NCBI GenBank assembly: GCA_965231815.1
Contig: OZ246890.1
Coordinates: 2,046,001-2,110,000, forward strand
Source: JAPPFW01 sp965231815
GTDB lineage: Bacteria > Actinomycetota > Acidimicrobiia > Spongiisociales > Spongiisociaceae
Direction: 5' to 3'
DNA length: 64,000 bases
A program made the translations under genes and the position numbers. Position 1 is the first letter of the stretch; each line of letters opens with the position of its first letter. Under the pieces are notes generated by a model. The model was not told the DNA's origin and ran no database searches. It worked only from the letters and a program-made list of their open reading frames with translations. Below, piece after piece: positions 52,650-60,824 of this stretch.

Positions 52650-53870
52650 ATGAATAGAGTCAGGCTTTTTGAACTCGTAAGAGCGGGTGAGAGCTCGTCT
52701 CTGGAGTTCAAACGAGATGGTCTTCGCATCGAGGCTCTTGCCAAGGAATTGGTGGCGTTTCTCAACCTTGAGGGGGGCACCGTACTAATCGGTGTCGAGG
52801 ATGACGGAAGCATCTCGGGAACGCATCGGGACAACCTCGAGGAGTGGGTAGCCGAGGCGTGTCGTAGGAAGATAGGGCCTCCGATCGTCCCACTCATGTC
52901 GTGGACGAGGAATGTCGAACGAGGACGTGACGTCCTTGCCGTGGCTGTTCCTCCAGGGCCGGACAAACCGTATGCGCGGATTCACAACAATCGCAAGGTC
53001 TATTACATCCGGGTCGGTAGCACCTCCCGTGAGGCGAGCCAGGAAGAGCTCGAGAGGATGTACCAAGCTTCCGGACGTTTGCGCTACGGAGCCAAGCCCG
53101 TGCCGGGCGCAGGTCTCGAAGCGCTTGATCGCCGCAGGCTACGCGACTACCTGACTCATGTCCTGGGATGGGTTTCTCCTGAGGATGAAGACCTTGGGGG
53201 TTGGGAATCCCTGTTACAGAATCTCAAGATTATGACGGTCTCCATCGGGCAGTACGTCGCGACCATTGATGGCATGCTCCTCTTCGGGAAACTACCCAGG
53301 AGGTATGTACCTCAATCCGGGATACGCGCCATCTGCTATCCGGGGACCGAGCCGAACTACGCCACCCGCGCCGACGAAGACCTGCGGGGACCGATGGTTT
53401 CGCTCACCGCCCAGGACGGTTCGTTGATCGAGGCAGGGCTGGTTGATCAGGCCTGGGATTTCTTACGCCGCAACACAACCCCGACGGCTCACCTGTCGGG
53501 AGCTCGGCGGATTGACCGATGGGAGTATCCCGAGGAGGTAGTTAGGGAGGTGTTGGTTAACGCTCTTGTCCATCGTGACTACAGCATCGCCGGTACCGAC
53601 ATCATGCTCGCCGTGTATGCGGATCGGATGGAGATCGTGAGTCCCGGCCGTCTGCCTAACACGATCACAGTGGATGGGATGCGGGCCGGAGCGCGATATG
53701 CACGCAACCAGACCCTGGTCAACGTCATGCGCGACTACGGATACGTGGACGCTCGCGGCATGGGTGTGCGGAACAAGATCATTCCAGGAATGCGATCCCA
53801 CAACGGCACAACCCCCGACTTGATAGAGGAAGAGTTTCGCTTCACGGTCCGCCTCTGGAAGACCGCCTGA
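52650..53870 (+). CDS. AlbA_2 (Schlafen-type) DNA-binding protein with C-terminal HATPase domain
   Basis: A 406-aa protein. The N-terminal AlbA_2 domain (about 5-125) has ESSSLEFKRDGLRIEALAKE, FLNLEGGTVLIGVEDDGSI and YYIRVGSTSREASQEEL. The C-terminal part (about 270-400) is an ATP-binding domain of the HATPase_c_4 type with EVVREVLVNALVHRDYSIAG and DARGMGVRNKII. Such proteins are usually annotated as putative transcriptional regulators or helicase-related and recur in defence islands. It starts 9 bp after the PHP-ATPase stop, so it is the last gene of the operon and could regulate it. Confidence 0.88.
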   Translation: MNRVRLFELVRAGESSSLEFKRDGLRIEALAKELVAFLNLEGGTVLIGVEDDGSISGTHRDNLEEWVAEACRRKIGPPIVPLMSWTRNVERGRDVLAVAVPPGPDKPYARIHNNRKVYYIRVGSTSREASQEELERMYQASGRLRYGAKPVPGAGLEALDRRRLRDYLTHVLGWVSPEDEDLGGWESLLQNLKIMTVSIGQYVATIDGMLLFGKLPRRYVPQSGIRAICYPGTEPNYATRADEDLRGPMVSLTAQDGSLIEAGLVDQAWDFLRRNTTPTAHLSGARRIDRWEYPEEVVREVLVNALVHRDYSIAGTDIMLAVYADRMEIVSPGRLPNTITVDGMRAGARYARNQTLVNVMRDYGYVDARGMGVRNKIIPGMRSHNGTTPDLIEEEFRFTVRLWKTA

Positions 53871-54059
53871 GCCGTGCAACTAGCTGACGATTGCGGTGAG
53901 CGTCCGACCGCATCGGAAGGAGTGCGCCGACGGCCCGGAGTTCCCAAGAACGCGAAAATCGCCGGAATGGTTTGCGCCACCGGGCCCTCCCCCACCGCCA
54001 CCCTACCTAGGCGCTTGAGCGCGTATCTCCGTCCCCTCGATGGGGGTGGATGGACAACA

Positions 54060-54215
54060 TGATCCCGGCATCAATCCGGTCGGTACCTGACCGAACCGTC
54101 GGTGTTTTACGGTTATCTATTAGTATGCAACGAATCTGGGACATCTCCAACCGTCATATGCCCGGAACGCCCGGCGAGCATAACCGAAACAAGACAAAGT
54201 TTCGCGAATTCGTGG
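54060..54215 (+). repeat. Decayed IS110 right-end relic
   Basis: GATCCCGGCATCAATCCGG and GTCGGTACCTGACCGAACCG match the right-end block of the IS110 element, then similarity fades toward AAGTTTCGCGAATTCG. It lies in the 377-bp gene-free gap between the AlbA_2 gene and the first MFS gene. The other part of that gap (53871-54059) holds no gene, only a 25-bp motif (near 53947) shared with 26804. Confidence 0.55.
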
Positions 54216-54247
54216 GGATGTGGGTTGGATGAAGCTAACCGCAGTCC

Positions 54248-55399
54248 TCAGAAAGCGGTTGTCCACTTGTGGCGGCGGAGTAATACCACAAGTGGGGCAA
54301 CGGCAAGGGCCAGGGTGGTGACGACGAAGAGGACCAGCGGACCAGCGGCGTCGTACATGGGCGCCGCGGCGAATGCTCCCGCTGCCGCCAGCGTCAGTCC
54401 GAACGCTTCCACCAGGCCTTGGGCTTCTGCCGCCTGTCCGGGTGGCGCGACCTTGGCGACGGCTGCTTGACCGGGAAGGGTGACGAAGGCCCAGCAGGTC
54501 GAGTGCAGCGCCCCGATTACCAGGAGGGCGGGTATCCCACCGGCCAATCCGTAGGCGGCCAGCATAGGGAGCCCCAGCAGGCAGGCTATCAGGGCGAGCC
54601 GGATCGGGTTGGTGCGGTCGGCCAACCTGCCGCTGACCGGGGTAAGGGCCACGGTCGGCAACGCGATGATCAGGAACCCAAGGCCGACGAGTATCGGCCC
54701 CGCTCCGAGGTCGGTCATGTAGCGGGCCCAGATGGCGTCGATCACCCCGATGTAGAGCCAGTTGGAAGCGGCGAGTAGCAGGCCCGACACGAAGCCCGGG
54801 ATGGCGGTCAGGCCACGCCTCGAAAGCCTGGTCGGGGACGGCGGGTAGGCACCGGGCTTGACCAGAGGGAGGACCAGAAGTAGCAGGACCGCCGCTCCCG
54901 CCGGGGCGAGGAACGGGAGGGTGTGGTTGATCTCGTTGAGTGCTCCCCCGAGGGGAGGGCCTAGCAGGATACCCGCGATCATCGCCACCAGCACCTGGCT
55001 CAGGGCTCGTCCGTGGCGGTCCTGGTCCCAACTCATCATGATTCGCCTGGCCGCGCCTATCGAAGCACCCTCCGCCAGTCCCATCAGGGCTCGGGCGGCG
55101 ACCCATTGCCAGAGGGCGGTGGCGAAGACCATCCACAGCAAGGAGGCCACCAGCAGCCCGCAGCCGGCGGCGATCAGGCGTAGTTCCCAACCTCGGTCGG
55201 CAAGTGGCGCTAGCCAGAGGTTGCCGAATAGGGTCATGGCGAACGGAATGCCGGCCAGAAGCCCCAGTGACCAGGTGGGGAAGCCATACCGGTCCTGTAT
55301 CTCCGCCAGTAGGGCGAATATCACCCCGATGCCGGTGGCCAGTGTGGCGACGTAGGTGAGTAGAACCAGACGAGGCACTCTGTGAAGGGTTGGCGGCAC
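54248..55399 (-). CDS. Major facilitator superfamily transporter, paralogue A
   Basis: A 383-aa, twelve-helix MFS permease. It opens with RLVLLTYVATLATGIGVIFA, has the loop-2 motif LWLAPLADRGWELRLIA, RALMGLAEGASIGAARRIMM in helix 4-5, and SGRLADRTNPIRLALIACLLG as the repeat of that loop in the second half. The substrate is not predictable; such short MFS proteins often export drugs or sugars. It is a tandem duplicate of the next gene with long identical DNA blocks. Confidence 0.92.
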   Translation of the reverse strand: MPPTLHRVPRLVLLTYVATLATGIGVIFALLAEIQDRYGFPTWSLGLLAGIPFAMTLFGNLWLAPLADRGWELRLIAAGCGLLVASLLWMVFATALWQWVAARALMGLAEGASIGAARRIMMSWDQDRHGRALSQVLVAMIAGILLGPPLGGALNEINHTLPFLAPAGAAVLLLLVLPLVKPGAYPPSPTRLSRRGLTAIPGFVSGLLLAASNWLYIGVIDAIWARYMTDLGAGPILVGLGFLIIALPTVALTPVSGRLADRTNPIRLALIACLLGLPMLAAYGLAGGIPALLVIGALHSTCWAFVTLPGQAAVAKVAPPGQAAEAQGLVEAFGLTLAAAGAFAAAPMYDAAGPLVLFVVTTLALAVAPLVVLLRRHKWTTAF

Positions 55400-55435
55400 C
55401 GCCGGGATGGTAGTTGCCGGTCGCTCAGGGACCGC

Positions 55436-56587
55436 TCAGAAGGCGTTTCGCCACTTGTCTCGCCTGGTCAGGACAGCCATCGGGAGCAGGGCGATGGCTG
55501 CGGCCGTCACGACGAACAACACCGTCCGACCTCCCAATTCGTACAGGGGCGCGGCGGCGAACGCTCCTACAGCGGCGAGGGTCAACCCGCTGGCCTGGAC
55601 CATGCCCTGAGCCTCGGCGGTCTGGCCGGGTGGCGCCACCTTGGCCACCGCGGCTTGGGCGGGCAGGCTGAGAAAGGCCCAGCAGGTCGAGTGCAGCGCC
55701 CCGATTACCAGGAGGGCGGGTATCCCACCGGCCAACCCGTAGGCGGCCAGCAGAGGGAGCCCGAGAAGGCAGGCTATCAGGGCGAGCCGGATCGGGTTGG
55801 TACGGTCGGCCAGCCTGCCGCTCAGCGGTAGGAACACAACGGAGGGGAGAGCGATCATGACGAATCCGATTCCGACCAGGAGCGGTCCCGCTCCGAGGTC
55901 GGTCATGTACCGGGCCCAGATGGTGTCGATAACGCCGACGTAGAGCCAGTTGGATGATCCGAGCATCAATCCGGAGGCAAAACCCGGGATGGCCATCAGG
56001 CTGCGGCGGGAAAGCCGGGCGGGTGGTGGTTGATACTTGCCCGGTTTGATTATCGGAAGGAGGAAGAGCACCAGGACGGCGGCGCCGGCGGGTACCAGGA
56101 AGGGAGCGGCGAAGTTGATCTGGTTGAGGGCGCCGCCGAGGGGTGGGCCGAGCAGTATCCCTGCGACGACAGCCACCATGATCTGGCTCAGGGCTCGTCC
56201 CTGGCTATCCTGGTTCCAGCTCAGCATGATCCGGCGGGCCGAGTTCACCGAGATACCTTCGGCGAGACCCATCAGAGCGCGGGCGGCGACCCATTGCCAG
56301 AGGGTGGTGGCGAATACCATCCACAGCAGTGAAGCGGCCACCATTCCGCAGCCGAAGGCGATCATGCGTAGCTCCCAACCTCGGTCGGCAAGCGGCGCCA
56401 GCCAGAGGTTGCCGAATAGGGTCATGGCGAACGGAATGCCGGCCAGAAGCCCCAGTGACCAGGTGGGGAAACCGTACCGGCTCTGGATCTGGGCCAGCAG
56501 CGCGAATACCACCCCGATTCCCGATGTCAGGGTTGCTACATAGAGAAGGAGGACCAAGCGTGGCAGTCGAGAATCTGGTCCGTGCAC
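55436..56587 (-). CDS. Major facilitator superfamily transporter, paralogue B
   Basis: Also 383 aa when the GTG at 56587 (MHGPDSRLPRLVLLLYVATL) is used, so its length equals paralogue A; the 61 extra upstream codons run into a repeat region and are not family-like. The same motifs occur: LWLAPLADRGWELRMIA, RALMGLAEGISVNSARRIML, SGRLADRTNPIRLAL. Blocks of about 60 identical bases are shared with paralogue A (for example 54485-54545 with 55679-55739), indicating recent duplication or gene conversion. 36 bp separate the two genes. Confidence 0.92.
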   Translation of the reverse strand: MHGPDSRLPRLVLLLYVATLTSGIGVVFALLAQIQSRYGFPTWSLGLLAGIPFAMTLFGNLWLAPLADRGWELRMIAFGCGMVAASLLWMVFATTLWQWVAARALMGLAEGISVNSARRIMLSWNQDSQGRALSQIMVAVVAGILLGPPLGGALNQINFAAPFLVPAGAAVLVLFLLPIIKPGKYQPPPARLSRRSLMAIPGFASGLMLGSSNWLYVGVIDTIWARYMTDLGAGPLLVGIGFVMIALPSVVFLPLSGRLADRTNPIRLALIACLLGLPLLAAYGLAGGIPALLVIGALHSTCWAFLSLPAQAAVAKVAPPGQTAEAQGMVQASGLTLAAVGAFAAAPLYELGGRTVLFVVTAAAIALLPMAVLTRRDKWRNAF

Positions 56588-56718
56588 ACTGGCCAGATTA
56601 ACGACTTCCGAATGCCGTGTTCGCCCTGATTGTTGATGGTAGGAGTTTGCGGAACCGAGATGGAAGTGACACGGTATCTGGATCAGGTCCGGGTCGGGTC
56701 CTGGTCGGGTCCTGGGCC

Positions 56719-57000
56719 GAGGTCGCGAAAACCGAACTACCCGGATGTGACCCCTCTCAGTGGGACCCACCCCCGACCGCCGCCTCCTCAGCGTCGAAAC
56801 GCGTCCCGCTAACCCCTCGCCTGGCCAAACAGAGGCAAGGCAGAAGAAAAAAGCAAGATGATCCCAACCCCGGTCCGGCCGGTACCTGACCCAACCGTCG
56901 GTGCTTGCGGTTACCCACCAGTATGCAGACCGGGTGTGACAGATTTCCCCGGATGTCGGGTCGCGCCCGCCAAAAAGATTTCGCGGTCTCCCGAATGTTA
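56719..57000 (+). mobile_element. Transposase-less IS110-type relic
   Basis: It begins GAGGTCGCGAAAACCGAACT and passes directly into the right-end block (CCGCCTCCTCAGCGTCGAAA, GATCCCAACCCCGGTCCGG, AAAGATTTCGCGGTCTCCCG). It is about 280 bp long and matches 15600-15836 closely, with the transposase missing. It fills most of the 450-bp gap between the MFS genes and the trypsin-like gene. Just upstream, 56690-56716 has an imperfect GGTCCGGGTCGGGTCCTGG tandem repeat. Confidence 0.72.
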
Positions 57001-57037
57001 GCGAACCATTCGATCGACACGACCGGCAAACCGGCGA

Positions 57038-57775
57038 CTAAGGGCATCGACCCGAAGACACTACGGTTGCCGGATTAACCGAACGGAGGAACACCCTGAT
57101 CTCGGCGGCGGCGTTGGCGTAGGTCACGTCTTCCAGCCGAGCCGTGGCGTACACGAGGCCGGTCATCTCATTGTTGCTGTTGAGGACGGGGCCGCCGGAG
57201 TAACCGGCGCCCGCGGCAGCCCGTACTCGAACGTTGAGCCGACGGACATCGCTTTTCCGGTCGTACATGTCTCGTCCGACCGCCGTTACAAGCTCGGCAT
57301 CCGTGTACGGAACCTCAGCCCGCTCCGCCTGAGCCCGGAGGCGGATCATCCGACCTGCCTCTCCCGGCGCGGGATTGGCGAGGCTGATCGGGTAGATGCG
57401 TTGCAATGAGGCATGAGCGCCCCACCCGTTGCCGAAGATCCGATCGCTGGCGATACCTTCCAAGGTCGGGACCGACAGCAAGGCCAGATCCCGCTGGGTA
57501 TCGATTCCCACCAGGGTGACCGGACGTTCCACTCCGTCTTCGAAGGTGGCCGTCACCCCGCCGTCGGAGCCTGCCATGTTGTGGGCGGCGGTTAGCGCCA
57601 GTCCCCGCCCGATGACGACCGCGCTACCCACCATGGAACGTCCGCACACATGACCTCGCAACTGGGCCACCGAGGTAAAGGGGTCATACGGTTCGGAAAG
57701 CGACGTCGCACAGGCTGAGGTAGCGAGCAACAACCCGATGGCTACGACGAGTTTCCTCATCGGGCGTTTGCTCAT
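57038..57775 (-). CDS. Secreted trypsin-like serine protease, probable lipoprotein
   Basis: A 245-aa S1-fold protein. The N-terminus MRKLVVAIGLLLATSACATS (from residue 6) is a signal peptide with a lipobox-like TSAC, so it is likely anchored outside the membrane. The triad is His in LALTAAHNMAG, Asp in DTQRDLALLSV and Ser in GAGYSGGPVLNSNNE. It is not an HtrA (no PDZ). Its ATG overlaps the stop of the upstream RmlD-like gene in ATGA, a surprising coupling of a sugar enzyme with a protease. It may be a late addition to the operon. Confidence 0.88.
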   Translation of the reverse strand: MSKRPMRKLVVAIGLLLATSACATSLSEPYDPFTSVAQLRGHVCGRSMVGSAVVIGRGLALTAAHNMAGSDGGVTATFEDGVERPVTLVGIDTQRDLALLSVPTLEGIASDRIFGNGWGAHASLQRIYPISLANPAPGEAGRMIRLRAQAERAEVPYTDAELVTAVGRDMYDRKSDVRRLNVRVRAAAGAGYSGGPVLNSNNEMTGLVYATARLEDVTYANAAAEIRVFLRSVNPATVVSSGRCP

Positions 57776-58707
57776 CCACTTGACTGGTATTGGTCTCGGA
57801 AACGTTCCAGAAGTGTGCGGACCGGGGTCGGTCGTCGTTCGAGAAGTTCGGAAGTACGCGGCGCGGTGAGGGTGGTGTCGTAGGGGATCGGCGCTCCGGG
57901 CATCGCGTCCGGGTCAGGTGGGCCGCTCCTCAGCAGACCGGGATCGAGGTCGAACACCTCGCAGGTGAGCCGGGCCAGACTCATCCGATCCACTCCATCG
58001 GCGCCGGAGCAGTGGAAGATGCCGGTCTGGCGACGCTTACCGATCTCCAGAATGATTTCCCCACACTCGGAAGCCAACGAAGGAGTCGCCCACATATTGA
58101 TCCGGTCCGACTCCCACACGGTGTAGGGGCGACCTCGGGTGAGATGATCTACCAGTGAGGCGACGAAATAACCGAACCCGGGATCTTGAGAGCGGGGCGC
58201 CGCCGGCCGGGTCCGGTGCAGGCCGTTCACTCCCGAGACCCTCGCTACCGCGCCTCCCCGCTCGAGGGCGACCATCTCGGAAGCCATCTTCAGTACGCCG
58301 TACAGGTTGACGGGGTTGGGAGGGGTCGACTCGTCCGCACCTATCTGCGTTCCGTCGAATACCCAGTCGGTGGATACCAGGACGTAGGCGGCGCCGACTT
58401 CGGCGGCGGCCTCCGCAGTGATTCGGGTTGCCTCCACGTAGCTCTTCCACGCCGCTACCCGATCGCGGTACAGGGCCCCCAGGTCGTTGAGGATGGCGCA
58501 GTGCACCAGAAAATCGGGGGCGTACTCTTTGACGTCCGCCATCACCGCGGCCCGATGGAGCATGTCTATCCGGCGCAGGCCGAAGATCTCGTCGCCGGAG
58601 GGACGGTAGGAACGGTAGGTCGTGGCCACCATGTGGCCTTGCTTGAGGGCCTCGTGCATGATGTTGCTACCGACGAAACCGGTTCCGCCGGTCATCCAGA
58701 TCTTCAT
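57772..58707 (-). CDS. RmlD-like NAD(P)-dependent sugar reductase/epimerase
   Basis: An extended-SDR protein of 311 aa: Rossmann motif MTGGTGFVGSNIMHEAL, then VLVSTDWVFDGTQIG (the Ser/Thr catalytic region of dTDP-4-dehydrorhamnose reductases), NLYGVLKMASE (Tyr-x3-Lys) and GIFHCSGADGVDRMSLARL. No other rhamnose genes are present. It sits 31 bp downstream of iolG in the inositol block, so the substrate may be a polyol derivative rather than dTDP-sugar. The start at 58707 follows the first unit of a 15-bp tandem array that contains GAGGGAA. Confidence 0.87.
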   Translation of the reverse strand: MKIWMTGGTGFVGSNIMHEALKQGHMVATTYRSYRPSGDEIFGLRRIDMLHRAAVMADVKEYAPDFLVHCAILNDLGALYRDRVAAWKSYVEATRITAEAAAEVGAAYVLVSTDWVFDGTQIGADESTPPNPVNLYGVLKMASEMVALERGGAVARVSGVNGLHRTRPAAPRSQDPGFGYFVASLVDHLTRGRPYTVWESDRINMWATPSLASECGEIILEIGKRRQTGIFHCSGADGVDRMSLARLTCEVFDLDPGLLRSGPPDPDAMPGAPIPYDTTLTAPRTSELLERRPTPVRTLLERFRDQYQSSG

Positions 58708-58708
58708 G

Positions 58709-58753
58709 TCAGCGTATTCCCTCTCAGCCCATTTCCTCTCAGCGTATTTCCTC
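58709..58753. repeat. Tandem repeat, 15-bp unit, three copies, at the iolG 3-prime end
   Basis: TCAGCGTATTTCCTC and two variants follow each other. The third copy contains the iolG stop codon (58741-58739) and last codons. On the minus strand every unit reads GAGGAAATRSGCTGA, so each copy carries both a TGA stop and a GAGG ribosome-binding core, right before the ATG of the RmlD-like gene. Confidence 0.88.
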
Positions 58754-59749
58754 GATACGCACCGGCCTCCCCTCGCGTACCGATCTCCGGGCCGCGAGGC
58801 CGATCACCAGGGGCGCCCGCCCGTCCGTACCATCCACCGGCGACGGCTTACCCTCGTTCATCGAATCGATAAACGCTCTCCAACCTGCCAGGTAGCTGGG
58901 TATGTAGCGTTCGAGAAAGAAGTAGGGGAGGGTCGGTAGGTGTCCTCCGGTTGCATCACGGAGCAGGGTTGTGCTGGTGAGGGGATTACGAGAAGAGGCG
59001 GCCCCCCGGGAGCCGAACGCCTCCACCCGCTGGTCATAGCCGTAGACAGCCCGGCGGCTGTTGTCGATGGTGGTGATCGCCCCGTTCTCGTGGGTTAGCA
59101 CGGTCACCGCCGTATCGAGGTCTCCGGCGGCTCCTATCTCCGGATCCACCAGAACGTCCCCCTTCGCGTATACCTCGACGACGTCGCTTCCGGTTATGAA
59201 CCGGGCCATGTCGAAGTCGTGGATGGTCATGTCCAGGAAGATTCCCCCGGAGACCCTGACATATGGAATCGGGGGTGGCTCGGGGTCTCGGGAGGTGATC
59301 CGCACCAGATGGACCTCACCCACCGCCCCGGAGATGACCGCGTCGCGAACCGACCGGTGGGAAGGGTCGAAGCGACGGTTGAAACCCACTTGCAGGTAAA
59401 CGCCGGCCTCGCGCACTACGGACAGGCCTCGGTCTACCTCCGCCAGATCGAGGGAGAGGGGTTTCTCGCAAAAGATCGCCTTCCCGTCCGAGGCGGCCTC
59501 GACCATCACGTCGATGTGGGTGTCGGTGCTCGTGCAGATGGCCACCGCGTCGATGGAGGGGTCGTCCAGCACTTCCCGGAGTGACTCCGCGACGTGTATT
59601 CCGAGCCGGTCGCCGACTATCCGGGCAGCTTCAGGAACGATGTCGTAGATCGCCGCCACCGTCGCCCCGTGGATGCGCTGGTGCAGCAATTCGGCATGCA
59701 TGGACCCGATCCGGCCTGCTCCCAGGACGGCGATTGTGAGATCTTTCAC
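58739..59749 (-). CDS. iolG: Inositol 2-dehydrogenase IolG
   Basis: NAD-dependent oxidation of myo-inositol to 2-keto-myo-inositol, first step of the pathway. The 336-aa protein has VLGAGRIGSMHAELLHQ, KAIFCEKPLSLD (catalytic Lys) and GGIFLDMTIHDFDMARF (Asp and His of the active site), all typical of bacterial IolG. The GTG at 59749 follows GGAGGAAAGCA; the eleven residues before it in the longer frame are not conserved. It is 60 bp downstream of iolC. Confidence 0.93.
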   Translation of the reverse strand: MKDLTIAVLGAGRIGSMHAELLHQRIHGATVAAIYDIVPEAARIVGDRLGIHVAESLREVLDDPSIDAVAICTSTDTHIDVMVEAASDGKAIFCEKPLSLDLAEVDRGLSVVREAGVYLQVGFNRRFDPSHRSVRDAVISGAVGEVHLVRITSRDPEPPPIPYVRVSGGIFLDMTIHDFDMARFITGSDVVEVYAKGDVLVDPEIGAAGDLDTAVTVLTHENGAITTIDNSRRAVYGYDQRVEAFGSRGAASSRNPLTSTTLLRDATGGHLPTLPYFFLERYIPSYLAGWRAFIDSMNEGKPSPVDGTDGRAPLVIGLAARRSVREGRPVRIEEIR

Positions 59750-59809
59750 TGCTTTCCTCCAACTAGAGGGCGTTCGCGACAAGGCCTTTCAGCCTGAAGG
59801 CGCCGACAC

Positions 59810-60799
59810 TTACAACCCGCTCCGATCGTGTAGGAACGACTCGATCTCTTCCGGATAAGGCATGTCGTCGGAACACATGAGCCGGGAGGCTACGATAGCG
59901 CCGGCGGCGTTTCCGTACCGGGCGGCCTTGATGACGCCCCATCCGCTCAAGAGCCCATGGCAGAAGGCGCCTCCAAAGGCGTCTCCGGCACCCAAACCGC
60001 ACACCACCTTAACCGGGAACGGGGGGATACGTTGCTGGTCGCCATCGGAGGTGGTCACCAGCACCCCGTCGCCGCCTAGTTTGACCACGGCGGTCCCGAT
60101 TCCCCTTGAGAGGATCCGTCGAGTGGCCCGGTCGGGATCGGCGGTTCCCACGGCGATACGGCACTCCTCCCGGTTGCCGATCGCAATCGTGACCGCATCC
60201 AGGATCGAGCCGATTTCCTGCGCGGCCTCTGATTCGGATTCCCAGAAGGCCGGACGCCAGTCCAGATCCAACACCACCTCCGGGGCCCTGTCACGATGGT
60301 TCAGGAGTTCCCGGACGGTCGTACGACTGGGTTCACCCGACAGGCGGGAGGCGGGGATCCACAATATCGGTGTTGCCGCGATGACTTCGGGGTCGAGGTC
60401 CTCAGGTAAAAGGTTCATGTCCGGAGCGCGTGGCTCCCGGTAGAAGATTATGTTGGGGTCTTCCGGAGGGTCGAGTTCGGCGAAGGCCAGGGGTGTTTTG
60501 AGTTCGGGATCGGTTCCGACGAAACGGGTGTCCACCCCGAAGGTATGTTCCAAGGCGTGCCGAACGTACCCGCCGAAGCTGTCGTCGCCGACCTTGGTAG
60601 CCACGGCGGATCGGCGACCCAGACGGGCGGCTGCCACCGCTACGTTGGTGGCGGTCCCTCCTATCGACTTGCGAAAGGTTCGGACCGAGCGGATCGGTGT
60701 TCCTACCTGTTCAGAGTAGAGATCAACACTGACCCGCCCGATCGCAACCAACTCGGGCACGTCCGGGTGACTGCCCGATGCTTCATCCTGACGTGTCAC
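59810..60799 (-). CDS. iolC: 5-dehydro-2-deoxygluconokinase IolC (PfkB family)
   Basis: Phosphorylates 5-dehydro-2-deoxy-D-gluconate with ATP. The 329-aa kinase has the PfkB signatures: GGTATNVAVAAARLG near residue 47 and VVCGLGAGDAFGGAFCHGLL near 270 with the catalytic Asp. VAIGRVSVDLYSEQVGTPI at the start and FYREPRAPDMNLL in the lid are characteristic of IolC. It lies 25 bp downstream of the ABC ATPase gene. Single-domain form, without the aldolase fused at its C-terminus as in some IolC proteins. Confidence 0.94.
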   Translation of the reverse strand: MTRQDEASGSHPDVPELVAIGRVSVDLYSEQVGTPIRSVRTFRKSIGGTATNVAVAAARLGRRSAVATKVGDDSFGGYVRHALEHTFGVDTRFVGTDPELKTPLAFAELDPPEDPNIIFYREPRAPDMNLLPEDLDPEVIAATPILWIPASRLSGEPSRTTVRELLNHRDRAPEVVLDLDWRPAFWESESEAAQEIGSILDAVTIAIGNREECRIAVGTADPDRATRRILSRGIGTAVVKLGGDGVLVTTSDGDQQRIPPFPVKVVCGLGAGDAFGGAFCHGLLSGWGVIKAARYGNAAGAIVASRLMCSDDMPYPEEIESFLHDRSGL

Positions 60800-60824
60800 C
60801 CGGATTTAACCGTTACTGATCGCC

